The translations under genes and the position numbers were made by a program. This document shows positions 7,201-14,852 of a stretch of DNA of 64,000 nucleotides, piece after piece (position 1 is the stretch's first letter; each line of letters opens with the position of its first letter). The notes beneath the pieces are model-generated. The model did not search any database. It was given only the letters and a program-made list of their open reading frames with translations, and had not been told where the DNA came from. This DNA is from Candidatus Levyibacteriota bacterium. GTDB lineage: Bacteria > Patescibacteria > Microgenomatia > Levybacterales > UBA12049. The DNA is taken from positions 30,837 to 94,836 of the forward strand of contig JACPLG010000007.1 in assembly GCA_016186625.1 (NCBI GenBank), read 5' to 3'.

Positions 7201-9483
7201 TTAGGGGTTTGGTTTTTGCTCCGAAAGACTAATTGGTCTACATAGTACCCTATTTTCTGTGCCTTTTATAAAGTATTCGTTTTTCCCTCCACACGGCTTG
7301 ACCACAATATTTTTGGGTGGAGATAAGAGTTCGTCCTTAGGATCACTACTACTTAACAAATTATTCATTATCTTATTCCAAATAGGAGCAGCCCCTGTAA
7401 TTCCTGAAGCAAGTCTTGGATTCATAGGGGAGTTATTGTTATTTCCCACCCAAACAGCAGTTAAAATATTGGGAGTATAGCCTATTGTCCAATTGTCTCT
7501 TTTATTATCCGTTGTCCCGGTTTTAACAGAAACAGTATGTCTTGGTATATTAAGTGGAGAATTATAACCAAACTCCATTGCCCGAGAATTATTATCAGAT
7601 AGAATATTTGAAATTATAAATGCAACCTCTTCGGGAACTGCCCTTTTCTTTTTAATTTCTTTCTTCTCTTCGAAAACCTGTCCTTGATAGTTGGTGACTT
7701 TAAGAATTGGGTTAAGCTCTATTTTTTCCCCTTGGTTGGCAAGAGTTCCATAAACAACTGCCATGTCGGTCATTTTTACCTCAGCAGCACCAAGAGTTAT
7801 TGCAAGTCCGTAATTTTGCGGATCTTTCCACGAAGTAATTCCCATTTTTTTGCCCAAATCAACCATTGTCTGAATTCCAATTTTATTAAGAATTTTTACT
7901 GCAGGGATATTGATTGAATTTCCAAGAGCATTCCTAAGAGTTACAGTTCCGTGGAATCTGCCGTCATAATTAACTGGTGAGTAGACAAGCGCTCCGGCGG
8001 GAGCATAGGAAACAGGGGTGTCTTGGACTGTTGTTGCAGCAGTGAAACCATTAAGAAGCGCTGCTGAATAAGTGACAACTTTTATTGCTGATCCGGGCTG
8101 GCGAAGTGCTGTTGTCACATTGTAATTCCCACTATCCTCCGCAAAATAATCTTTCCCTCCTACCATAGCCAGGATGTCTCCATTTTTAGGGTTTGTGATC
8201 AGTGCTGCGGCATTAGTCAGGTTTAGATAAGCTGAGTTTTCAACTTCCGCAGTTACAATCTTCTGGGCCATATCCTGAGTTTTTAAATCAAGACTTGTAA
8301 TAACAGAGAGCCCACCCCGCTCAACAATAGGAAGACCGTAGCGTTCAATCAAAAGCTGCCTAACATACATTACAAAGTGAGGAGCCTTTATGCTATTTTT
8401 ATTTTCTCTAAATTCTAATTTTTCATTCTCCGCTTTTTTTGCTTGTTCCGAAGTTATGAAATTTAGCGAAACCATTTGGGCAAGAACCTCTTTTTGTCGG
8501 GCATTCCACAAGTTAGGATTTTGACCATACGGAGAGTATGTTGAAGGAGCCTGGGGAAGTCCTGCCAAAAATGCGCTTTCCGAAAGTGAAAGCTGTGTTA
8601 CATCTTTTCCAAAATAAGTTTGAGCAGCGGCTTGGGCTCCCCAGGCAGTGCCTCCATAAGGAACTTGGTTAAAATACATTTCCAAAATTTGGTCTTTGGT
8701 ATAAATCCGCTGTGCCCATACTGAAAGGATGACTTCTTTTATCTTTCTTTCAAGTGTTCGCTCAGGGGTTAAGAGCCTTGATTTTACCAGTTGTTGGGTA
8801 ATAGTTGAGCCTCCCTGAAGAGGACGGCCCGTTAGATCAACTATTGCAGCCCTAAGTATTGCTAGGACGTCAAAGCCTGGAGTTTTGTAGAAATTCTTGT
8901 CCTCAATTGCTATTGTTGCATTTTTAAGATCCTGGGGAATTTTAGATAAGGGGACATTTGTTCTATCCTGATTGGCGTAAATTTGATAGAGAAGAGTTTT
9001 GTTTCTGTCATAAATTTTTGTTGTTTGAGAAATTTCTTGGTGAGCAAGAGTAGAAGGGTTTGGCAAGCTTCTAATAAATATTATGGAAACTATGGGCATA
9101 AAAATAAAGAAAAAAGAAAAAATACTCCCAATTAAGATATATTTGAGTCTGGTTTGAAATGGAAGTCTAAGAGGAAGTCTTGGACGGCCTCTTTTTTTAT
9201 GCTTTAAATGAAATTTTGGGAGATGCGGCCTTGAAAGTTTGATCTGCTGCATTTTTACCACGGGAAGTTTGAAAACAGGAAGTTTAAACTGTGGCAGGCG
9301 GGGAAGTTTGACTATTGGTTTTTTAGTTTCTTCCTCAGTGCTAAAGATTATCTGTTCAACAATTTTTTTTCGCCGCAAGTGTATGAGGATTTTCCACAGG
9401 AGAGATAAAAAAAGAAGAGTTACATCGCCAATAAAAATTAGTATTTTGGCAGCAAGAATGATAAGGTCCTCAACCAGTTTCAT
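7201..9483 (-). CDS. Class A penicillin-binding protein (PBP1A family)
   Basis: This is a bifunctional peptidoglycan glycosyltransferase/transpeptidase of 760 residues. The N-terminus has a hydrophobic helix, then a basic cytoplasmic segment with repeated K-L-P motifs (about residues 55-110), then the main membrane anchor. The GT51 domain shows ATIAIEDKNFYKTPGFD with the catalytic Glu (the usual His of EDxxFxxHxG is Thr), GGSTITQQLVKS and MYFNQVPYG. The transpeptidase has SxxK in RQPGSAIKVV (about residue 464), SxN in GNSINIP (about 522) and KTGT (about 651). It is a paralogue of the PBP at 11517-13685. Both are on the minus strand. The gene ends in an AT-rich spacer without a clear terminator. 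Confidence 0.95.
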   Translation of the reverse strand: MKLVEDLIILAAKILIFIGDVTLLFLSLLWKILIHLRRKKIVEQIIFSTEEETKKPIVKLPRLPQFKLPVFKLPVVKMQQIKLSRPHLPKFHLKHKKRGRPRLPLRLPFQTRLKYILIGSIFSFFFIFMPIVSIIFIRSLPNPSTLAHQEISQTTKIYDRNKTLLYQIYANQDRTNVPLSKIPQDLKNATIAIEDKNFYKTPGFDVLAILRAAIVDLTGRPLQGGSTITQQLVKSRLLTPERTLERKIKEVILSVWAQRIYTKDQILEMYFNQVPYGGTAWGAQAAAQTYFGKDVTQLSLSESAFLAGLPQAPSTYSPYGQNPNLWNARQKEVLAQMVSLNFITSEQAKKAENEKLEFRENKNSIKAPHFVMYVRQLLIERYGLPIVERGGLSVITSLDLKTQDMAQKIVTAEVENSAYLNLTNAAALITNPKNGDILAMVGGKDYFAEDSGNYNVTTALRQPGSAIKVVTYSAALLNGFTAATTVQDTPVSYAPAGALVYSPVNYDGRFHGTVTLRNALGNSINIPAVKILNKIGIQTMVDLGKKMGITSWKDPQNYGLAITLGAAEVKMTDMAVVYGTLANQGEKIELNPILKVTNYQGQVFEEKKEIKKKRAVPEEVAFIISNILSDNNSRAMEFGYNSPLNIPRHTVSVKTGTTDNKRDNWTIGYTPNILTAVWVGNNNNSPMNPRLASGITGAAPIWNKIMNNLLSSSDPKDELLSPPKNIVVKPCGGKNEYFIKGTENRVLCRPISLSEQKPNP

Positions 9484-9595
9484 ACTAGATTTTAAATGAG
9501 CAGAAGATAAAGCCGTATTCAGCTTCGATTAGTGGGACGAAACTATTTGGATTATACAAAAAGGATTACTGCTTGGAAAGAGGGATTTTAGGTGA

Positions 9596-10021
9596 TTACC
9601 TGCCTGTAAATCTTGCGTAAGTAATAATAAGGAGTCCGATTGCGAGAAATCCTAGACCAACTCCTTGGAATAAAGTTACTTTTTCTTTAAAAAAGAAATA
9701 GCTTAAGATTGCAGATACTAAGATTGATCCGCCAAAAACAATTGGAACAACAACCGCAACTTTATTTTGTGAATAACTTTTAGTTAGAGCAATGCTAAAA
9801 AGAGCAATAAAAACACCAGCGATTAATGCTGCAATGAGTCCCAGCCTTTGGTTTTGAATATTTGCTTTGTTTAATATCGGAATTGCTACAAGTGTAGGAA
9901 TTATTGCTGACACAATGTTTATAAGAGCAGCAACAATAGTAGTATTTGCCATTCTTGATGCAAAAGCCCCAACGAGGATTGCCGAACTATAAAAAAGCGT
10001 TGCGAGGAATATATATATCAC
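9596..10021 (-). CDS. Small EamA/DMT-type membrane protein
   Basis: The 141-residue protein has four or five hydrophobic helices and resembles one half of an EamA transporter (ending FKEKVTLFQGVGLGFLAIGL). Half-size members of the drug/metabolite transporter superfamily function as dimers; the substrate cannot be inferred. It starts with GTG at 10021, overlapping the end of the methyltransferase gene by 35 nt, so it is probably co-transcribed with it. Confidence 0.7.
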   Translation of the reverse strand: MIYIFLATLFYSSAILVGAFASRMANTTIVAALINIVSAIIPTLVAIPILNKANIQNQRLGLIAALIAGVFIALFSIALTKSYSQNKVAVVVPIVFGGSILVSAILSYFFFKEKVTLFQGVGLGFLAIGLLIITYARFTGR

Positions 10022-10898
10022 TAGGAAAAATTATATCAGATTGAGAGATTGGCTTTTGGGCAATTACCGTGACCATCCCTCCATACTTTTGATCTTCCCA
10101 TGTTTCCAGACGTTCGAGGTAGTGATTATTTCTTCCCTTCCCCCAGTCTTTGCCATAAATAAGATTTTGTTGACCTGTAGTAGGAATAACGCGCGAATAA
10201 ACTATACCAAGCCCCCTTCGTTGAAAATATTCCAAAAGGTGAGTCTGTCCGAAGAAAAGGATTTTGCCCGGTTCTTCCTCAACATCTTCCCTGTGATGAT
10301 GTCCATGATGAGTGACAAAAGCTCTTGCTGGTCTAGATCGTAAGGCTTCTGGGTTCTCGCTGCTCTCTATCATAATCTGATCATATAAGTAGTCAGCGCT
10401 ACCAAAGGTTCTGATGTAAATATGCCCGGAAGGTTTAGTAGCATTAATTGCCTTATCTATTACAGAATATGCGGCCTCAAGACTTGGAAAATGAAAAAAA
10501 GTATCAGCTAGCATTACAGTATCGTATTGATTCTCACCAAGATCAGCTCTTGTTATATCTTCTTCGCGCAATTCAATGGGGAGGTTAAATCCAGAAGCCA
10601 TATTTCTGACTAAATCTACAAATGTAGGATCATACTCGTATCCGACAACATTCATTCCTTGTAATGCAAAAAATAGAGATGATCTTCCTTCACCTATGCC
10701 CAAATCAAGTAGTTTACCTGCGGGAACCAAAAGCCTATCTTTAAATTTCCAGAATTCTGGATCTCCTGCCATGTAGTCCCAACCGTTATCGGGAGAAAAC
10801 CTAGCCCCCCTATTTCCAATTAGAAATAAGAAGGTATATGCAGAATCCGGCCACGTTTCAGGTTTGGGAATTATTGGCTCAATTTCCGCTCTATTCAT
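9987..10898 (-). CDS. SAM-dependent class I methyltransferase
   Basis: The 303-residue protein has a Rossmann-like methyltransferase core: motif I KLLDLGIGEGRSSLFFA (about residue 88), the acidic VVGYEYDPTFVDLV strand end, and motif IV NQYDTVMLADTFFHF. The C-terminal 120 residues are less conserved and contain a His/Glu-rich stretch (HHGHHHREDVEEE) that might bind metal. Substrate unknown. A TATAAT box lies 8 nt before its ATG. It overlaps the downstream EamA-like gene. Confidence 0.8.
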   Translation of the reverse strand: MNRAEIEPIIPKPETWPDSAYTFLFLIGNRGARFSPDNGWDYMAGDPEFWKFKDRLLVPAGKLLDLGIGEGRSSLFFALQGMNVVGYEYDPTFVDLVRNMASGFNLPIELREEDITRADLGENQYDTVMLADTFFHFPSLEAAYSVIDKAINATKPSGHIYIRTFGSADYLYDQIMIESSENPEALRSRPARAFVTHHGHHHREDVEEEPGKILFFGQTHLLEYFQRRGLGIVYSRVIPTTGQQNLIYGKDWGKGRNNHYLERLETWEDQKYGGMVTVIAQKPISQSDIIFPSDIYIPRNAFL

Positions 10899-10906
10899 AG
10901 AAGTGA

Positions 10907-10912
10907 ATTATA
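10907..10912 (-). promoter_or_regulatory. Extended -10 box, near-leaderless
   Basis: On the minus strand TTTGGTATAAT ends 8 nt before the methyltransferase ATG. Confidence 0.6.
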
Positions 10913-10985
10913 CCAAAAGTGCCCTATAGTAGCAATGTTTTAGGGGTTTGGGGTGGGGGAAGGTGAGAGTTCGGGATGAGGAGAA

Positions 10986-11210
10986 TTACTCTTTTTCGAA
11001 AAAATCTTTCTCATCTACGCCAGCTTGTTTTATAATGTTTTTTAAAGTTCCGACTCTGATTTCTCTGTGATGAGGTATAACACAAGTTTTTCTTGTTTTT
11101 TCATTCCACCATATTTCGTGTGAACCGCCAGTTGATCGCCTAAAAGAAAACCCTAACTTACGAAGTTTTTTAATTACCACTCTGTAAGAAAGAGGTTTTA
11201 CTCCTGGCAT
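10986..11210 (-). CDS. hicA: HicA-type mRNA interferase toxin
   Basis: The 74-residue protein has the HicA double-stranded-RNA-binding-like fold pattern: VVIKKLRKLGFSFRRSTGGSHEIWW carries the catalytic His in GGSH, followed by VIPHHREIRVGTLKNIIKQAGV. HicA toxins cleave mRNA and are neutralised by HicB. It lies 3 nt behind the HicB-like gene, so the antitoxin is translated first. The length and motif order are normal, and the gene looks intact. Confidence 0.85.
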   Translation of the reverse strand: MPGVKPLSYRVVIKKLRKLGFSFRRSTGGSHEIWWNEKTRKTCVIPHHREIRVGTLKNIIKQAGVDEKDFFEKE

Positions 11211-11213
11211 AAA

Positions 11214-11492
11214 TTAATTAGTTGAAACAACTAACGGGAAGGTAAGAGTGATATTTGACGAGGGTTTTTTGGAAGTATTTTTTAATTTCAATGGTACTTT
11301 TAACCCTTCTTCTTTATAAAGTTCGATTAAAGAAGATGCTACATAGGCTATTTCGTTGATTGCTTCTTCTAAACTGTCTCCTTGTGCGTAACAATCTTTC
11401 CACTTTGTGCAAACTGCAATAAATGCTCCATCCTCCTCATGGATGGTAATTGGTAATTCATACTCAGCAATAGTTAGAGTTTTACTTTTCAT
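11214..11492 (-). CDS. hicB: HicB-type antitoxin
   Basis: The 92-residue protein carries the HicB partial-RNase-H-like fold: ELPITIHEEDGAFIAVCTKWKDC, then AQGDSLEEAINEIAYVASSLIELYKEEG. Many HicB proteins have a C-terminal DNA-binding domain; here the protein ends in a short strand (ITLTFPLVV), so autoregulation by this protein is doubtful. It starts 24 nt after the end of the second PBP gene and may be expressed from the same transcript. Confidence 0.8.
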   Translation of the reverse strand: MKSKTLTIAEYELPITIHEEDGAFIAVCTKWKDCYAQGDSLEEAINEIAYVASSLIELYKEEGLKVPLKLKNTSKKPSSNITLTFPLVVSTN

Positions 11493-11516
11493 GCAAGTTA
11501 TTATAACACAAAAAAC

Positions 11517-13685
11517 TTAAGGTGTAGGAGTGGGAGAAGGGGAGAGGTCGGGGTGAGGGCAATCAACACAATACCTGTCTCCAGTCTCGTCCGTTATTAC
11601 ATAATGTTCTTTTAGCTCCAGATTTTCCGTTTGTTTTGGATCCTTTGGAAGGTCCTGGGTATCTTTATCAACAAAAACATTTTGTTTTCCCGGATCTCTC
11701 TTTTTAGGATACATATTTCTTATAAAATAATCTGATCTTGTTTCGCATCCTGCGCCCTCCGAAGCGAAATACCCGGAGTATCTGCACGCACTTAGCCTTA
11801 CTACATTTTTTGGAGGAGACCAAGGTGAGGTTTTCTTGCCTTTGAGTAAAAATTCCGTAATCTCCCTCCAGATAGGAGAAGCACCAGTTACGCCTGAAAC
11901 CACTGCGCCCATTGGGCTGTTATCATTATTGCCAACCCAAGTTGTCACAACATATTCTGGAGTATATCCTATTGTCCAATTATCTCTATAATCATTTGTA
12001 GTTCCTGTTTTTACCGAAACGGTTTGACCAGGTATATTAAGAACAGAATTTGTGCCAAAAGCAATAGTTCGAGCACCATTATCAGCTAAAATATCTGAGA
12101 TTATAAATGTAACTTCCTCAGGTAAAACTTTCTCACCAAAAATAGGCGACTGGTCTCTCTTCCTCTCAAGTACTTTTCCACGAGAATCCTTTATTTCTAA
12201 AATCGGATTTAAATCAACTCTATAGCCTTTATTTGCAAAAACCCCAAAAGCAGTTGCCATGTCCATCATAGTCACTTCCCCTCCTCCCAGTGTTAGAGAA
12301 AGCCCATACCTCCCAGGATCTGTAAAAGTTGTTATTCCCATGGCAGAGGCTGTTGCCATCATAGCCTCAACCGTATTTAGTTTTAGCATTTTAACCGCCG
12401 GAATATTTAGTGAGCTACCAAGAGCCTCTCTCATTGATACTACTCCATGAAACTTTCCGTCATAATTTCTCGGGCAATAGTATGGATTTGGCGGATTTGG
12501 AAAACAGATCTCCTTATCAACAAATACAGTTGCCGCAGAATAACCATTCAATAGGCCGGCTGCATAATTAATAGGTTTAATTGAGGAACCGGGCTGGCGC
12601 CTTGCCAGTGCAATATTTACATTCCCATCAATTGATGAATCAAAATAGTCCTTACTTCCAACAAGAGCCAAAATATCTCCTGACCCGGGATCAGTTACTA
12701 CTGCTGCTCCATTTGAAACTCTTGCCCCTCGGAGCTTCGCAACTTCTGAGGCAACTGCAAGCTCCGCAAATTCCTGAATAGCAGAATCAAGTGTAGTTCT
12801 TACTTGGAATCCACCTTCTTCCGTGAATTTTTCTCCATACTTTTTTTCCAACAGATCTTTTACATATAAAACAAAATGAGGAGCTTTTATGCTGTCAGAA
12901 ATATTTTTATATTCGAGTTTTTCTTCTTTTGCCCTTTTCTCCTCCTCCTTAGTGATATAGCCCTGCTCTCGCATTCTTGAAAGTACGAGTTCCTGTCTTT
13001 TTTTGGCAAGCTCAGGACGCGAACCAAAAGGCGAATAAAGAGTAGGGCTTTGCGGAAGTCCAGCAAGAAGGGCTGCCTCGGAAAGAGTCAGATTATGGGC
13101 GCTTTTTCCAAAATAAGTTTTTGCGCCGGCCTCAATCCCATAAGCAGTGCCCCCGTAGGGGATTTGGTTAAGATACATCTCAAGAATTTGAGACTTTGAG
13201 TAAAGTATTTCTGTTGCAAAAGCCAAGACAATCTCTTTTATTTTTCTCTGAACAGAACGCTCAGGAGTCAGTAGACTGCTTTTTACAAGCTGCTGAGTTA
13301 AAGTGGATCCTCCTTGGATGGGCTTTCCAGATATATTTGCAACAGAGGCTCTTATAATTCCTCTAACATCAATTGCTCCGTGGCGGTAAAAATCCTTATC
13401 CTCAATTGCCACAGTTGCGTCCTGGACATGCTTTGGAATTTCCGAAAGCTTAATTTGAGTCCTGTTTTTATTTAAATAGACTGTATATAAAAGCTCACCG
13501 TTGCGATCAAAAATCTGACTTGACTGGGGAATATTAACGGGGCTATTTAGTCTGGTTGGAGAGGGAAGATCTTTAAGAATAAAAAAATAAGACAAAGCAA
13601 TCAAAAATGCAGCCAAAATAAAAATAACAAGACCAAAAAATCTCTTTTTCCGAAATTTTGCGTAAAACTTCCCGAAGCCTTTCAT
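11517..13685 (-). CDS. Class A penicillin-binding protein (PBP1A family), second copy
   Basis: This 722-residue paralogue of the PBP at 7201-9483 has a short basic N-terminus, one membrane anchor (FFGLVIFILAAFLIALSYFFI), and a GT51 domain with ATVAIEDKDFYRHGAID and GGSTLTQQLVKS. The transpeptidase has SxxK in RQPGSSIKPI (about residue 365), SxN in GSSLNIP and KTGT in SVKTGTTNDYRDNW (about 555). The C-terminal tail is Cys-containing (SACRYSG, GAGCETRSD, DRYCVDCPHPD) and ends in a Pro/Ser/Thr stretch that the other PBP lacks. This may be an extracytoplasmic disulfide-bonded extension, and a DsbA-like protein is encoded at 57226. Confidence 0.95.
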   Translation of the reverse strand: MKGFGKFYAKFRKKRFFGLVIFILAAFLIALSYFFILKDLPSPTRLNSPVNIPQSSQIFDRNGELLYTVYLNKNRTQIKLSEIPKHVQDATVAIEDKDFYRHGAIDVRGIIRASVANISGKPIQGGSTLTQQLVKSSLLTPERSVQRKIKEIVLAFATEILYSKSQILEMYLNQIPYGGTAYGIEAGAKTYFGKSAHNLTLSEAALLAGLPQSPTLYSPFGSRPELAKKRQELVLSRMREQGYITKEEEKRAKEEKLEYKNISDSIKAPHFVLYVKDLLEKKYGEKFTEEGGFQVRTTLDSAIQEFAELAVASEVAKLRGARVSNGAAVVTDPGSGDILALVGSKDYFDSSIDGNVNIALARRQPGSSIKPINYAAGLLNGYSAATVFVDKEICFPNPPNPYYCPRNYDGKFHGVVSMREALGSSLNIPAVKMLKLNTVEAMMATASAMGITTFTDPGRYGLSLTLGGGEVTMMDMATAFGVFANKGYRVDLNPILEIKDSRGKVLERKRDQSPIFGEKVLPEEVTFIISDILADNGARTIAFGTNSVLNIPGQTVSVKTGTTNDYRDNWTIGYTPEYVVTTWVGNNDNSPMGAVVSGVTGASPIWREITEFLLKGKKTSPWSPPKNVVRLSACRYSGYFASEGAGCETRSDYFIRNMYPKKRDPGKQNVFVDKDTQDLPKDPKQTENLELKEHYVITDETGDRYCVDCPHPDLSPSPTPTP

Positions 13686-13731
13686 TTAGATACTAATAAT
13701 ATCATTCGGGTAGCATTAGAAACAACAATTT

Positions 13732-13769
13732 ATCCAGCACCTTTTTTCTGCAGAAAAAAGGTGCTGGAT
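13732..13769. repeat. Perfect 38-bp palindrome
   Basis: The left arm ATCCAGCACCTTTTTTCTG is followed directly by its exact reverse complement with no spacer. It sits between the divergently transcribed PBP and CvpA-CAP genes, 16 nt before the latter's ATG, so it is badly placed for a terminator of either gene. Confidence 0.9.
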
Positions 13770-13773
13770 TTAT

Positions 13774-13779
13774 TATAAT
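13774..13779 (+). promoter_or_regulatory. -10 box, near-leaderless
   Basis: TATAAT lies 6 nt before the CvpA-CAP start codon and directly follows the 38-bp palindrome. Confidence 0.5.
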
Positions 13780-13785
13780 AAGTTT

Positions 13786-14817
13786 ATGATTCCACTTGAT
13801 AATATTCAGGATTTTCTCACGTTTCTCTCAATTCCTTTTGTTAATTTAAATTTTGTTGATCTAGCAATTATTTTAGTAATTCTGGTTTATGCTATTGAGG
13901 GATATGCACTTGGATTTATTAAAGGATTCTCAGATTTCATAAGCTTTGTTTTATCATTCTTATTTGGCCTTACATTTTATAGTATATTTGGTGATTTTTT
14001 AGTAAATAACTTTAATATTCCAAAAGGTTTTGGAAATGCTTTAGGCTTTTTCCTAGCTGCTTTCATTGCTGAGGTTGCACTGACTTTAATCTTAAGATTT
14101 GTGATTTTACCATTTATATTAACTAAACTTGAAAAATTAAAATATCCAAGACAAATTGAAAAGTTAACCGGGATAATCCCCGGAGTTTTTTCCGCTGTTG
14201 TACTTCTGGCATTTGTTTTAACAATGGTTGTTGCGCTTCCCCTTTCGCCATATCTTAAAAATTCCGTTTCTGTATCTAAATTGGGAGAACCCCTTGTTTC
14301 ACAAATTCAGGGATTTGATAAACAGCTTAATGAAGTATTTGGAGGCGCAGTTAATGATGCTCTTACTTTCTTAACAATTGAGCCAAAAAGCGAAGAACTT
14401 TTGCAGTTAAACTTTTCTACATCAAATGTCTCTTTGGATAGAGATTCAGAGATTGAAATGCTTGGGCTAGTAAATAGCGAGAGAGAAGCTGCAGGGCTGG
14501 GTGTACTTGATGAGGATCCTGCGCTTCGGGAAGTTGCCAGGAATCATTGTCTGGACATGCTTGAGCGCGGTTATTTCTCTCATTACACACCAGAAGGAAA
14601 ATCTCCATTTGACAGAATGACGGAAGGAAATATTGACTTCAAATTTGCCGGAGAGAATCTTGCTCTTGCACCCAATACTAAGCTTGCCATGAGAGGACTT
14701 ATGGGCAGCCCAGGACACCGTGCAAATATTTTGTCAGAAGATTTTGGTAGAGTAGGAATAGGAGTAATTGACGCAGGCATATACGGAGAAATGTTTTGCC
14801 AGGAATTCGCAGACTAG
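13786..14817 (+). CDS. CvpA-like membrane domain fused to a CAP/SCP domain
   Basis: The 343-residue protein joins two modules. Residues 1-190 form a CvpA-type integral membrane domain (DLAIILVILVYAIEGYALGF, further helices, IIPGVFSAVVLLAFVLTMVV). Residues about 225-343 form an extracellular CAP (cysteine-rich secretory/PR-1-like) domain with LGLVNSEREAAGLGVL, ARNHCLDMLERGYFSHYTPEG, FAGENLA, LMGSPGHRANIL and GRVGIGV, containing the two His and two Glu usually found in the CAP cavity. Similar CvpA-CAP fusions are known in some Gram-positive and CPR bacteria. The role is unknown; wall or surface interaction is a guess. ATG at 13786. Confidence 0.85.
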   Translation: MIPLDNIQDFLTFLSIPFVNLNFVDLAIILVILVYAIEGYALGFIKGFSDFISFVLSFLFGLTFYSIFGDFLVNNFNIPKGFGNALGFFLAAFIAEVALTLILRFVILPFILTKLEKLKYPRQIEKLTGIIPGVFSAVVLLAFVLTMVVALPLSPYLKNSVSVSKLGEPLVSQIQGFDKQLNEVFGGAVNDALTFLTIEPKSEELLQLNFSTSNVSLDRDSEIEMLGLVNSEREAAGLGVLDEDPALREVARNHCLDMLERGYFSHYTPEGKSPFDRMTEGNIDFKFAGENLALAPNTKLAMRGLMGSPGHRANILSEDFGRVGIGVIDAGIYGEMFCQEFAD

Positions 14818-14845
14818 TGATTAGATATTAGTTACTAGATACTAG
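14815..14845. repeat. Short TTAGATATTAGTTACTAG-type repeat
   Basis: The spacer before pgk consists of TAGTNATTAG/ACTAGATACTAG units. The same units occur at 26800-26830, 57183-57220 and 63280-63450. Confidence 0.6.
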
Positions 14846-14852
14846 TTCGATT

